Of a stretch of DNA of 25,307 nt, positions 6,538 to 15,582 are shown one piece after another. This DNA comes from CAYUAI01 sp964442745 (GTDB lineage Bacteria > Pseudomonadota > Gammaproteobacteria > S012-40): the NCBI GenBank assembly GCA_964442745.1, contig CAYUAI010000061.1:1-25307 (forward strand), in the 5' to 3' direction. Made by a program: the position numbers and the translations under genes. Every line of letters begins with the position of its first letter. Position 1 is the stretch's first letter. The notes beneath the pieces are model-generated. The model made no database searches. It was not told where the DNA came from and worked only from the letters and a program-made list of their open reading frames with translations.

Positions 6538-7746
6538 ATGTGGCATCAACTAAAAAAATTAATCCGTAAAAAAAATCTGGATACCCATTCACTACCATTG
6601 TTAGAACGACTGGGTCTGCATTTTTTTCATCGTTTTGACAGAAAACATGCCTTGCTACCAACGCCTGCGCTCAACGATGAAATTTCTCCATCGGGTGAGG
6701 CATTTTTTGCGATTGAAAAACAGACTGCACGACGAGCAGGTATTGTTGGTGCGCTATCCGCTGCGTGTTCGGCGCTCGCTGCCTTTTATGCTGATCCGTT
6801 GTTGACAATGGATAATAGCAGCGAACTAACATGGGACGCTATCTCAGAATACTGGTTAATTGTCGGCAGTGTTATTATCGTTGCAACGACGTTGGAAATT
6901 ATCTATTTGTATTGGGATAGTATTCGGGCGGTGCATCAAATGTCATTAAAAGCACCCAGGGTGATGAGCACGATACCCGATGAGCGGCGTTTTGTATTAA
7001 GGGCGCTGGTGCGTGCGGCACTTGAACTTCCCAATCCCATCGACAGTGTGGTCAACGTTGATCCCCATAAAGAAACATCAAAAATGGAAATTGTCGTGGC
7101 GGCCTTAGTGTATAAGTCAAAGATAGCGTTGACTAACTTCATTCTCAAAGCGTTAATTAAAAAATTGCTCGGACGTGTGGCATTGCGTGGATGGCTTGAG
7201 TTTATCGCCATACCCATCACGGCGATTTGGAATTATGTGGTGAGTCGTTATGTCATGCGGGAAGCCATCATTCGAATACGAGGGCCAGCTAATGTGTCTG
7301 AGCTTTTCAATCATATCATGGCTGCCCATGGTCCGTTGTCTGATCAAGGTAAAGCGCTAATACTGCGTGCGGTAGTGAGTGCCATTGTAAGGTCTTCGGA
7401 TTTTCATCCGAACGTATATTATTTATATCATCTGGTGGCAGCGAATATGGATGAAGTCAGCCTTGCACATTTAGATGACTCGCAGCGATTTATTGATGAT
7501 TTATCTCGTGCTGATGAGCCTGATAAAATGTTAGCATTGCGTATTTTAGTGGTGGCTAGTCTCATTGATGGAAAATTACCGCGCAAGGAGAAAAAATTAC
7601 TGCAAGAATCCTTTCGTGTTTGCCAGGTCGCTTATGATGTATCTAGAATTAAATTACTGAAAAATCGCTTTATCCAAGGCCATCAGATTATCGTAGAAAA
7701 TTTGGACAAAATCATTGACTTGAATTTTTCGGTGAATCGTAAATAG
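6538..7746 (+). CDS. Membrane protein with TerB-like C-terminal domain
   Basis: This 402-residue protein has two clear membrane helices at about 68-86 and 105-126 and a weaker hydrophobic segment at 219-239. The C-terminal segment around 335-390 (MLALRILVVASLIDGKLPRKEKK followed by helices) resembles a TerB/DjlA-N type all-helical module, with the acidic-glycine DGKLPRKEKKLL turn. Overall architecture recalls the uncharacterised LBF_2804 family, but that is from memory. The ATG at 6538 is preferred; a TTG at 6514 would add eight residues. It faces the minus-strand glycosyltransferase convergently with 35 bp between stops, containing small hairpins. Function is unknown; TerB domains occur in membrane-stress and tellurite-resistance complexes. 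Confidence 0.75.
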   Translation: MWHQLKKLIRKKNLDTHSLPLLERLGLHFFHRFDRKHALLPTPALNDEISPSGEAFFAIEKQTARRAGIVGALSAACSALAAFYADPLLTMDNSSELTWDAISEYWLIVGSVIIVATTLEIIYLYWDSIRAVHQMSLKAPRVMSTIPDERRFVLRALVRAALELPNPIDSVVNVDPHKETSKMEIVVAALVYKSKIALTNFILKALIKKLLGRVALRGWLEFIAIPITAIWNYVVSRYVMREAIIRIRGPANVSELFNHIMAAHGPLSDQGKALILRAVVSAIVRSSDFHPNVYYLYHLVAANMDEVSLAHLDDSQRFIDDLSRADEPDKMLALRILVVASLIDGKLPRKEKKLLQESFRVCQVAYDVSRIKLLKNRFIQGHQIIVENLDKIIDLNFSVNRK

Positions 7747-7749
7747 AGG

Positions 7750-7780
7750 GACATATGCCTGTCCATATCCTTAGGATATC
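7750..7780. other. Small hairpins between convergent genes
   Basis: GGACATATGCCTGTCC (7750-7765) and ATATCCTTAGGATAT (7766-7780) each form a short stem-loop in the 35-bp gap between the convergent stops at 7746 and 7782. No T-run follows on either strand, so an intrinsic terminator is not clear. Confidence 0.3.
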
Positions 7781-7781
7781 T

Positions 7782-8972
7782 TCAGCATTCAAAAGCTTGT
7801 TCCACGGCGTTTCCAAAAGACTGTGGAGATTCAGCCATTTGGCGTCCACTTTCTTGTGCGCCACGCTTTAATTTTTCATAGAGTTTCTTATCAGAAAGCA
7901 GTCGGCCTATGTTGTTCTTAAGATCGTTGATTGAATCAGTGTGAAATAACAGGCCATTTTGTTCATGCGAAACTAAATAGGGAAACGGCCCGAAATCTGG
8001 GGCAACCACCGGAACACCCATCACTAATCCCTCCATCGCTGCCATACATCGCCCCTCGGGAAATTGTCTCCTGGTTGGACTGATTAAAGCCATGCTCGCT
8101 TGGATAATTCCCAATAGTTGATCATGTTCCATATGGCCGAGCAAAATGACTTTGTCTTGTAACGAGGTTTTTTCTACTTCAATGCGAAGCCGCTCCAGCG
8201 CTGCTCCGCGTCCCACATATACCAGTTTAAGTGATGGGTATTGCTGAAGATAGCTTCGGCAGGCATTGAGCAAATCGATCACGCCCTTATTGCTTTCTAT
8301 CCGTCCAACATATAATAAAACCTTATCGGATTTAGAAAGCGCTTCAGTCGTACCAACTTGATGGTTTTTCTCATAGAGAGATAGGTCAAAATGTACGTCA
8401 AACTCGAATACTTTCTGTGTCGGAACACCTATTTCAATGATCTGGTCACGTAGAAAAGGTCCATGACATATTACCGCGTTAGCCCGTCGTATTACCCAAT
8501 AGTCCACCTTTGCCCGCAGTCGTCGAATCCAATTAGCCCCATCAACGGATACTTGATTATGCCTAGAATGCACCAAGGGTACCGAAAACAATTTCGACGC
8601 TAGATAAGATGCCCATAGCACACCGCCGGTGGAACCACACAGAATCCGATTGGGTCGAAAACGAATCATGTGAAACAGTATTTTGGCTGATGCCCAAGCG
8701 AGCAAAAACCGTTTGCTGATTGTGCCACCGCTTTTGGAAAACACTCGGGCTTGGATGTGGCCTTTATTGAAAACTCCGTTTACGTTTCCTCTGGACATGA
8801 TCAGTAAAGATGTCGCGGAGTAGTGACGAAGAAAATCAGCAATGAAGGCATCGGGTCCGTTTGTTGGTGGTTTATCAGTAAGCGAAACGAGACGCTTGAC
8901 TTGATCGACGGCGTCACCATTTTTTACATAAGCAATGCGCAAGTTAAAACTCCCCATTATTTTTAGTACCAT
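7782..8972 (-). CDS. Glycosyltransferase family 4 (GT-B fold)
   Basis: This 396-residue protein is a retaining GT4 glycosyltransferase. The N-terminal Rossmann domain includes RILCGSTGGVLWAS (109-122), an acceptor-side region, and the link HSRHNQVS. The C-terminal domain begins LLYVGRIESNKGVIDLL (219-235), continues VYVGRGAALERL and ends with the donor-binding E-x7-E motif (EGRCMAAME, Glu306 and Glu314) followed by GVPVVAPDFGPFPYLV. It lacks a membrane helix and would act on the cytoplasmic face, most likely in polysaccharide, lipopolysaccharide or glycolipid assembly. Donor and acceptor cannot be read from sequence. No other sugar genes are nearby, so it is an isolated transferase. The start is either ATG 8972 or the ATG five codons later at 8957. 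Confidence 0.88.
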   Translation of the reverse strand: MVLKIMGSFNLRIAYVKNGDAVDQVKRLVSLTDKPPTNGPDAFIADFLRHYSATSLLIMSRGNVNGVFNKGHIQARVFSKSGGTISKRFLLAWASAKILFHMIRFRPNRILCGSTGGVLWASYLASKLFSVPLVHSRHNQVSVDGANWIRRLRAKVDYWVIRRANAVICHGPFLRDQIIEIGVPTQKVFEFDVHFDLSLYEKNHQVGTTEALSKSDKVLLYVGRIESNKGVIDLLNACRSYLQQYPSLKLVYVGRGAALERLRIEVEKTSLQDKVILLGHMEHDQLLGIIQASMALISPTRRQFPEGRCMAAMEGLVMGVPVVAPDFGPFPYLVSHEQNGLLFHTDSINDLKNNIGRLLSDKKLYEKLKRGAQESGRQMAESPQSFGNAVEQAFEC

Positions 8973-9446
8973 TCCTTATTTCACTGGAATTATTGTTGTG
9001 CTTTACCGAGTATATAAAAAGCATATAGGTCGACGTTTGGGCTTCCCCCATTTTTAAATCGATGTTGGCGTCGGCGCTTCTTTTTTCACAATTTAAGGAA
9101 TGAGCACCGCCATGTGGATATAGCGAAGAATAAACGTTATCTTAGACATTGGGAACTCATTTCGCTCATTTGCCCTGTTTTGCAACGTATGGCTGAATAG
9201 GTATTCTATTTTTTGGAGATAAAGTGGGCAGTTTAGGTTGGCGGACATGAAGCGTAAATAACTTGCCCTCATTGCGACCGATTTTTTAGCGTGCGTTCTT
9301 TTTTAGCCTCTCTTTATCGACAATCAGAACGTCTGCTAAGAGCCCGCGTTTTAGGCGAATTAAAACCCAATTTGAGCGTAACTTAAGCAAGTTGTTTCGT
9401 TTCTCTAGGGTGGTGCTTTTTTGTGTGAAATATAGACGAAGAGATA
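8973..9446. other. 474-bp gap between glycosyltransferase and TRAP genes
   Basis: This stretch should hold the glycosyltransferase promoter (minus strand) and the 3' end of the TRAP operon. I see no convincing gene: a 69-codon minus-strand frame at 9286-9495 overlaps the dctM 3' end and has no protein-like pattern. No clear intrinsic terminator was found for the TRAP operon. Confidence 0.45.
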
Positions 9447-10847
9447 TTACTCCCCATATACAACATTGGGTAGCCACGTGGCCAGTGCCGGCCAATAAGC
9501 CACGGCCGCGATAATCAATAACTGAATCAAAATAAAAGGGATAACGCCTTTGTAAATATCAAGGGTTTTGATTGTCGCCGGGGCGACACCTCGCAGGTAA
9601 AATAAGGCAAAACCAAAAGGCGGCGTAAGAAATGAAGTTTGCAGATTAAGCGCAATCATAATGCCGAGCCAGACTGGGTCTAGGCCCATGGCAAGTAATA
9701 CCGGCCCAACAATGGGCACGACCACAAAAGTGATTTCAATAAAGTCTAACACAAACCCCAATAGAAACATGAAAATCATGACAACTAAAACAGCACCAAA
9801 TAGGCCGCCGGGCAGGTCGGAGAGTAATTCTTCTACTAATTCATCTCCCCCATATCCTCGAAAGACTAATGAAAAAATCGACGCACCAATGAGAATCAAA
9901 AAAACCATACTGGTGATTGAGGTGGTTTGACGCACGACGTGAGTTAATATTGAGAGATTGAATTGTTTTTGGCTGATGGCCAACAGTATCGCTCCGACGG
10001 CACCAACGGAGGCGGCTTCTGTGGGGGTTGCAATCCCCGCGAGAATTGAGCCAAGTACGGCCATAATCAAAAATAATGGTGGGAATAGGGCTTTGAATAT
10101 TTTTTTGTGAAGCGTATTTGCTGGGTTACGCATTCTTTCTTCTTTGGGGATGGCTGGCATGCTGTGAGGGCGCAGGTAAGCGTATGTCGATATATAAAGG
10201 ATATAAGCGATGACTAACAATAAACCTGGAATTAAGGCGCCGATAAAAAGGTCCCCGACAGAGACCGTATCTGGGGAGAAAATACCCATATCCAGCTGGG
10301 CTTGTTGATAGGCTGAAGACAGTACATCGCCTAGCAATATTAACACAATCGATGGTGGTATAATTTGCCCCAAAGTGCCTGAGGCGCAGATGAGTCCGGT
10401 GGAAATTTTTGGATCATAACCACGACGCATCATGACGGGTAAAGATAGCAGCCCCATGGTGACCACGGTGGCACCAACAATGCCGGTGCTTGCCGCCAAT
10501 AACATACCCACAAGCGTGACAGAGATGCCGAGTCCACCACGCAGTGAGCCAAACAAGGCGGCCATGGTATCCAATAAGTTTTCTGCCACTTTTGAGCGCT
10601 CTAACATCACCCCCATAAACACAAACAAGGGCACCGCAATTAAGGTGGTATTGGTCATGATGCCGTATAAGCGATTAGGGAGGGCTTCGAGAAAGTCTCC
10701 GTCAAAAATTTCGTATTGCAAACCAAAATAGGCAAAAATAAGTGCAGTACCGGCTAAGGTAAAGGCAACTGGATAGCCTAGTAGTAATAATAAACAAACG
10801 GTGCCAAACATCAGTAGCGGCATGTATTCGATGAGATATTCGAGCAT
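9447..10847 (-). CDS. dctM: TRAP transporter large permease subunit (DctM family)
   Basis: This 466-residue inner-membrane protein has about twelve hydrophobic helices and conserved DctM features: LLMFGTVCLLLLLGYPVAF near the N-terminus, TTLIAVPLFVFMGVMLERS, the long GLGISVTLVGMLLAASTG helix, TGLICASGTLGQIIPPS, the central GILAGIATPTEAASVG motif, and C-terminal LQTSFLTPPFGFALFYLRG. It forms the sodium-driven transport channel of a tripartite ATP-independent periplasmic transporter, working with DctQ and a periplasmic binding protein. The length and the extra loop around 180-195 fit the larger mannitol/chloroaromatic-type subgroup. The ATG lies 2 bp after the dctQ stop, so the two are translationally coupled. 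The substrate is unknown, since no dctP is nearby. Confidence 0.95.
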   Translation of the reverse strand: MLEYLIEYMPLLMFGTVCLLLLLGYPVAFTLAGTALIFAYFGLQYEIFDGDFLEALPNRLYGIMTNTTLIAVPLFVFMGVMLERSKVAENLLDTMAALFGSLRGGLGISVTLVGMLLAASTGIVGATVVTMGLLSLPVMMRRGYDPKISTGLICASGTLGQIIPPSIVLILLGDVLSSAYQQAQLDMGIFSPDTVSVGDLFIGALIPGLLLVIAYILYISTYAYLRPHSMPAIPKEERMRNPANTLHKKIFKALFPPLFLIMAVLGSILAGIATPTEAASVGAVGAILLAISQKQFNLSILTHVVRQTTSITSMVFLILIGASIFSLVFRGYGGDELVEELLSDLPGGLFGAVLVVMIFMFLLGFVLDFIEITFVVVPIVGPVLLAMGLDPVWLGIMIALNLQTSFLTPPFGFALFYLRGVAPATIKTLDIYKGVIPFILIQLLIIAAVAYWPALATWLPNVVYGE

Positions 10848-10849
10848 AT

Positions 10850-11401
10850 TTATTGTTCCATCGAATGATTATTGTGAGTGGTTGATAGATTGAATAATTG
10901 AATGATAGTTTTTAATACGATGGCGATACCTTGGGTTATTAGGAGTATTGCCATGATGATAATTTGTGTTTTTAATAAATAAACGCCAGGTAAACCCCCG
11001 GCTTCACGTGAGCTTTCTTTGATTTCCCAGGCATCTAAGACGTACTCCCAGCTTACCCACAGAATAAAACCACAAACGGGTAGCAGGAATAGAAATGTAC
11101 CCAATAGATTGATGATTGCTTTACCTGTTGCCGACATCTTTTGATAAAAAATATCAACCCGCACATGGGCATCCAGTTGTAAAGTATAGGCGGCGGCCAG
11201 CATGAATACGCTGGCGTGCATATAAGTGACAGCTTCTTGCATGGCGATCCAACCGGTATTAAAAACATAGCGTAATATGACAATACTAAAAGTCATGAGC
11301 ACCATGGCCAAGGTGAGCCATGACACATAACGGCCAGTCATATCAGTCATTTTCTCAAGTTGATGACTTGAGTTAATCAGCGTTTTTATTAATAAACTCA
11401 T
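10850..11401 (-). CDS. dctQ: TRAP transporter small permease subunit (DctQ family)
   Basis: This 183-residue protein has four membrane helices (about 28-48, 61-80, 97-121, 145-165). The first is followed by the DctQ hallmark RYVFNTGWIAMQEAVTYMHA, and HVRVDIFYQKM matches the small-subunit motif after helix 2. It is the first gene of the two-gene TRAP permease operon on the minus strand, immediately upstream of dctM. The small subunit stabilises and docks the binding protein on DctM. No binding-protein gene (dctP) lies upstream: the next gene on this strand is a secreted beta-propeller separated by 300 bp and a terminator. The binding protein must therefore be encoded elsewhere. Confidence 0.92.
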   Translation of the reverse strand: MSLLIKTLINSSHQLEKMTDMTGRYVSWLTLAMVLMTFSIVILRYVFNTGWIAMQEAVTYMHASVFMLAAAYTLQLDAHVRVDIFYQKMSATGKAIINLLGTFLFLLPVCGFILWVSWEYVLDAWEIKESSREAGGLPGVYLLKTQIIIMAILLITQGIAIVLKTIIQLFNLSTTHNNHSMEQ

Positions 11402-11646
11402 GGGTTAACAGATGGCCACTAAAACAATGAATGGAGGTATTTTGCGGATTATACCCTGTTTGTTTGGGGTAAGGAATGGAAATTAAGCATGAATAGCAGA
11501 TAACCCGGAGTGATGATGTTCAGCGCTGAGACTTATCCAGGTGTGTCCGAGGAGGGTATTTAGTCGACGTTGAGTGAAACGATTGTATCGCTCATTTTTT
11601 GCACTCTAGTCAATTAATAAAGTAAGGGTGACCGTAAAATAGAAAA

Positions 11647-11673
11647 GGCGGAAGAAGTCACGCTCCTTCCGCC
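11647..11673 (-). terminator. Rho-independent terminator after the beta-propeller gene
   Basis: GGCGGAAG (11647-11654) pairs perfectly with CTTCCGCC (11666-11673) across an 11-nt loop. Read on the minus strand the 8-bp GC-rich stem is followed by a T-rich run (11646 downward). It lies 29 bp past the stop of the beta-propeller gene and separates it from the TRAP operon. Confidence 0.85.
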
Positions 11674-11701
11674 GATGATTGACCGCTTGACTCGCTGTCG
11701 C

Positions 11702-13096
11702 TTATTTGCGAACACGTAGTGCGTGGATATCCGCAAAGTTAGTTCCATCAATGTTGTTGGTAATTGGCAAATGATTTTTCGCTTTTCCATTCTTGCCTTT
11801 CGCTTTAACCGCGAGCACCCCAACACCGGGATTGTCGCCCTTCGCGTTGTCAAAGCTCGGGTCGTTAGCGGAGACCGGAACTGAGCCACGCTGAGCGATG
11901 AATGCCACTTTGCCACTTGGCGAGAGATCAATCAGATCCGGCGCCGCATCGCCAAGCTTACCGTTTGCTTCCAGATCAATGACATTGACCACCCGATTGG
12001 TGGTCGTGTCAATCACGTTGCAAGTATTGTCACCGCGATTGCAGGCCCATACATAACGACCGGCAATCAACATACCATGACTGTCGTTGCCGCTTTGAGG
12101 GATTCGGATGAAGGAAGGTTTGCTGTATGGCAATGCACTGTTGTCAAACGCATAAACTACATCGGTATGCTCAGGGTCAGGGTTGCCCGAGTTGATATAG
12201 ACAGTATTGCCATTCTGGATACCACCACAGCCTTTGGCGCCGATTTCGCCGCGGGTGGTGGGGCCGGCGGCGGCTGTCATTGCGCTATCTGCCGTGTATG
12301 TGTAAATAACTGAGTTTGATGTCAGATCAACAATGTCTAAACCGCCACTTGCTAGGGTGACGTAGGCGTACTTACCGGTATCGGTAATGACTGGGCAAAT
12401 GGAATTACCAGGGGAGTGGGGAATTTCAATCGCCGCTGACGCTGAACCGGCATCACAATCAAAATACTGATGTCGGTTGGGCGTGCCGCCCGTCCCGGCG
12501 CACGATCCGCTAAGATCAAGCGAAATTTTGATGATGGAGGGTGCTACGTCAGTATCGGCGACAATAACAAAGGTATTGTCTGGCGATGGAATAACTGCAT
12601 GTGTTTTACCCGCGCCGTCAAAGGTGCCGCCTGGGGCGCTTACATCGGTGCGAATATCATAGCTATCGACGATCGCCTTGCTGTCTGCATCAATCAGGTA
12701 AATAACACCGTTAGATGCATGACCAATAACCAGGTGGCTGCCGTTTCCGGCAAACAGGGTCATATGTGGTTTTTTGCCGATATTCCATCCGCCAGCCGCC
12801 GCCTCATCCGCCATCGCACTGGTGTGTATCAGGTCAGGTCCACCGTGTTTGCCTTTGAATTTTTTATCGGTCCCTTTATAGACATAAAGTTTGCCCGCAT
12901 CGATATTATCATCACTGTCGAAGGCCTGATCAACCGCCCAGACTTCATAGTTGCTGTTGTGGATATAAGCTACGCGGCTGTCGAGCATCTGACCAGTTTT
13001 CCAGATTTCATCGTTGCTATTGTAGGCATAAGCCGCGCTGGACAGGCTAGTGACGATACCTGCCGCGATGTGAATAAATGTTGTTTTTAATTTCAT
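11702..13096 (-). CDS. Secreted YVTN-type beta-propeller protein
   Basis: This 464-residue protein starts with a Sec signal peptide (MKLKTTFIHIAAGIVTSLSS, cleavage likely after AYA at 24). The mature part shows repeated propeller strands with YVTN/NHL-like pattern: YLIDADSKAIVDSYDI, FVIVADTDVAPSIIKI, YAYVTLASGGLDIVDL, VWACNRGDNTCNVIDT, NRVVNVIDL and KVAFIAQRG. This suggests about six to seven blades. Cysteines (about 194, 209, 234, 291, 354, 359) could form disulfides in the periplasm. Gly and Asp are abundant and Lys-Gly repeats occur near the C-terminus, so calcium binding or cell-surface association is possible but unproven. It has its own terminator. Neighbours are the kinase upstream and the TRAP permease downstream on the same strand; a ligand-binding role for TRAP is speculation. 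Confidence 0.8.
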   Translation of the reverse strand: MKLKTTFIHIAAGIVTSLSSAAYAYNSNDEIWKTGQMLDSRVAYIHNSNYEVWAVDQAFDSDDNIDAGKLYVYKGTDKKFKGKHGGPDLIHTSAMADEAAAGGWNIGKKPHMTLFAGNGSHLVIGHASNGVIYLIDADSKAIVDSYDIRTDVSAPGGTFDGAGKTHAVIPSPDNTFVIVADTDVAPSIIKISLDLSGSCAGTGGTPNRHQYFDCDAGSASAAIEIPHSPGNSICPVITDTGKYAYVTLASGGLDIVDLTSNSVIYTYTADSAMTAAAGPTTRGEIGAKGCGGIQNGNTVYINSGNPDPEHTDVVYAFDNSALPYSKPSFIRIPQSGNDSHGMLIAGRYVWACNRGDNTCNVIDTTTNRVVNVIDLEANGKLGDAAPDLIDLSPSGKVAFIAQRGSVPVSANDPSFDNAKGDNPGVGVLAVKAKGKNGKAKNHLPITNNIDGTNFADIHALRVRK

Positions 13097-13263
13097 TATC
13101 TCAATCCTTTGTTATTTTGAAACGCGTCAATATTAGGGATCAATTATATAACAGATCCATGTGATGGAGCAACTCCTCGCTATGACGCACGAGAAACGTG
13201 AACAAGATGACGCGGTTTTTCAGCGGCTCAGATTGAGGTGAGACGTAGCGGTGCTGAGGATAG

Positions 13264-15582
13264 CTATGGCGGCGGAAGGAAATCAAATTGATTTATTTGA
13301 GGGGGGGGAGTTTGTTTCGATTGTTTTTCCTTGTTGTCAATCTCGGCTTTGATTTGCATGAGTTCGGGTGAGTTTGCTAATTCTTGAAAAGCCGCCTTTT
13401 GGAGTTTGACTCTGGCGGTCTCGAAGTTGTTTTGATCTAAGGCGTGGCTGACTTCATCCAACAATAGAGATTGCAATCGCCGCAAGGTGTTGCGTGTTTT
13501 TTCATTATCAGGATCAAGTTTCATTGCTTTTCTCAATGCGGTAAGCGCATTGGAGTCAGCGGGTTCCAGGTATTGCTTTGCAATAATTTTTTTATGTGCA
13601 GTATCAAGCCATTTTTGTATCTCTATTGCCTTTTTTCTTTGAGCAAGTTGCTGCTGATTCGTTTTATTTTTTTCGTTCAACTCTTGTGTCAGATTTTCGA
13701 AACGTCCAGTAAATCCAGAAATATTTATAATTTGTTGAATTTTCTGCTTAGCCATCTCATATTGTTGATTCGCTATATCCTGCTGTATGCTGGCTCGATA
13801 GTCGGATTCCATGCGTACCATATTTTTTTTAGCTGTTGGGTTTTCTGGATCGCTTTGCAGCACTTGTAAAAAATAGTTATAAGCACTGTTGCTGAAAGGA
13901 AAATAGAAGTTTCCTTTTTCCATTTGTACTTTGGCTATTTTGAGTAATTCATTTTTTCTCTGTATTTCCTGACGTATCCGTCGCTCACTTTTTTTGTTGA
14001 CTTCAATTTTTTGTTCTAACGCTGAAATCAGATCATGGTTTGGATCAACCATCTTAATTTTGTCCAAATATTTTTGCGCCGATGACAAATCATTTTGTGT
14101 CAATTTTCGTTCAGCAAGTAATGCATATTTGTTGGCGATTTGTGCTATGCCGGCTTTTGCAGTTTCATTGTTGGCATCCAATTTGAATACATGTTGATAA
14201 CCGAAATAAGCATTTTTATTTTTTGGGGTTGTCAAACGGAAATGCTCGATGTCTTGTTTTGCTTGTGCCAATAAAATATCGATTATCTGTTGATTGGGAG
14301 AGGCCATCTTTGCTTTTTCTGCCTGCTGATTAATATGTGCCACTTTTTTCTTTGAGGCTGTCTGTAATTCAGTGCTTAAAAATTTAGTCAGTGGTTCTGG
14401 CAATGTTATGCTATCAGATGCATCGCTTGCGATGATTTCTGCAAGGCTAGAAATTATCTTCTCTGGATTCGATTTTTTATTATCTTGGAATAGATTCCAG
14501 GAAAAATATATTGCCATTGATATCCCCACGACAGAAATAGCGGCAATGAATGGCGTTATCGAAGCCTTATTTTTTTTCTTTTTTGGTGCGCTGCCCGTCG
14601 TGTATTTTTCGCTAGAATTAAGCGCTTGATGTAATAGGCGATTTGATTGATCTATTTCGCTCGTTTCGTCCAATAATTTTTCACTGTTATCGTCTAAAAT
14701 TCGCCACCAATCAGGGAGTGATTGTGGTCGATCGTTGGGGTTAAGCAGCAAGGCGGAAGCAACGGCTTGTATTAATTCCTCTGAAAATTTTCCTTCATTT
14801 TTATTTAGTTGCGCCAGCACGGGGTCTTTCTTGCCTTGCATTACGTCATTGATGCGTGTAATTACATCAACCGGTGTGTTTCCCGTCATTAATTCATAAG
14901 TGGTCGCACCGAGTGCATAGATATCGCTCCAGGGGCCTTGTTTTTCACTCTCGCCAGATAAATCATATTGTTCACTTGGCGCATATCCCACAGAGACTAG
15001 CGTTGTTAACTGCTGTGTTTTAGTACCGATGGCAAGCCGTGCTGAACCAAAGTCAATTAAAACCGGCGTCGTGGCATCTTTAAGCAAAATATTACCGGGC
15101 TTAATGTCCCGGTGGATAAATCCCGCTTTATGGACAAGTTGCAAGCCGCCACAGATATCTTGAATCAATGAACGTATTTCATTTTCAGAAAATTTCTGAC
15201 CCTGCTTGATTAACGCTTTCAGATTCGTGCCATGAATATATTCCATGACAATATAAGCGGAATGGTTGGCTTGAAATACACTGTTGATGGAAACAATATT
15301 TCGGTGTTTAAATCGAGCAAGCGTTTGTGCTTCTTCTAAAAAACGTTGTAGCCCCCATTCATAAGTCGATTCTTGATCTTCAGATTCGGGAATAACCGTG
15401 TAATTGTCGCCACGAGTCACAAAGTTTCTGGGGTAAAATTCTTTGATAGCGACTTCGCGATTTAAATTATTATCCTTTGCTAAATAGGTAATTCCAAATC
15501 CGCCAGTACCGAGGACATATTGAATGGTGTACCAATGCAGATCAAAATATTTAGGTAATTTAGCGTCGCTATGGATGGTCAT
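13264..15582 (-). CDS. Transmembrane Ser/Thr protein kinase with repeat-rich C-terminus
   Basis: From the ATG at 15582 this is a 772-residue Hanks-type kinase; a GTG at 15645 would extend it by 21 residues. The kinase domain occupies about 15-295: G-loop GTGGFG (25-30), catalytic Lys47 in VAIKEF, Glu83/84, HRDIKPGN (157-164) with the catalytic Asp, DFG (177-179), and SVGYAPSEQY in the activation segment. All key residues are present, so it should be active. A Lys-rich stretch precedes a membrane helix at about 341-365. The C-terminal 400 residues are helical, Gln/Lys-rich and contain TPR-like units such as AYNYFLQVLQSDPENPTAKK and ALTALRKAMKLDPDNEKTR, probably periplasmic. It ends in a Pro-rich tail. 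The phosphorylation targets are unknown. Confidence 0.9.
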   Translation of the reverse strand: MTIHSDAKLPKYFDLHWYTIQYVLGTGGFGITYLAKDNNLNREVAIKEFYPRNFVTRGDNYTVIPESEDQESTYEWGLQRFLEEAQTLARFKHRNIVSINSVFQANHSAYIVMEYIHGTNLKALIKQGQKFSENEIRSLIQDICGGLQLVHKAGFIHRDIKPGNILLKDATTPVLIDFGSARLAIGTKTQQLTTLVSVGYAPSEQYDLSGESEKQGPWSDIYALGATTYELMTGNTPVDVITRINDVMQGKKDPVLAQLNKNEGKFSEELIQAVASALLLNPNDRPQSLPDWWRILDDNSEKLLDETSEIDQSNRLLHQALNSSEKYTTGSAPKKKKNKASITPFIAAISVVGISMAIYFSWNLFQDNKKSNPEKIISSLAEIIASDASDSITLPEPLTKFLSTELQTASKKKVAHINQQAEKAKMASPNQQIIDILLAQAKQDIEHFRLTTPKNKNAYFGYQHVFKLDANNETAKAGIAQIANKYALLAERKLTQNDLSSAQKYLDKIKMVDPNHDLISALEQKIEVNKKSERRIRQEIQRKNELLKIAKVQMEKGNFYFPFSNSAYNYFLQVLQSDPENPTAKKNMVRMESDYRASIQQDIANQQYEMAKQKIQQIINISGFTGRFENLTQELNEKNKTNQQQLAQRKKAIEIQKWLDTAHKKIIAKQYLEPADSNALTALRKAMKLDPDNEKTRNTLRRLQSLLLDEVSHALDQNNFETARVKLQKAAFQELANSPELMQIKAEIDNKEKQSKQTPPPQINQFDFLPPP

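Noticed and set aside
7750..7780. Bidirectional terminator between the convergent genes
   Set aside because: Stems are short and no T-run follows on either strand; kept only as small hairpins.
9286..9495. 69-codon minus-strand frame past dctM
   Set aside because: It overlaps the dctM end in another frame and has no recognisable features.
9661..10731. Plus-strand frames opposite dctM
   Set aside because: Antisense shadows of a clear twelve-helix permease, with Ser/Thr/Pro-rich translations typical of such shadows.
12077..13090. Long plus-strand open frames opposite the beta-propeller gene
   Set aside because: They are antisense to a gene with signal peptide, propeller repeats and terminator, and their translations show no domain pattern.
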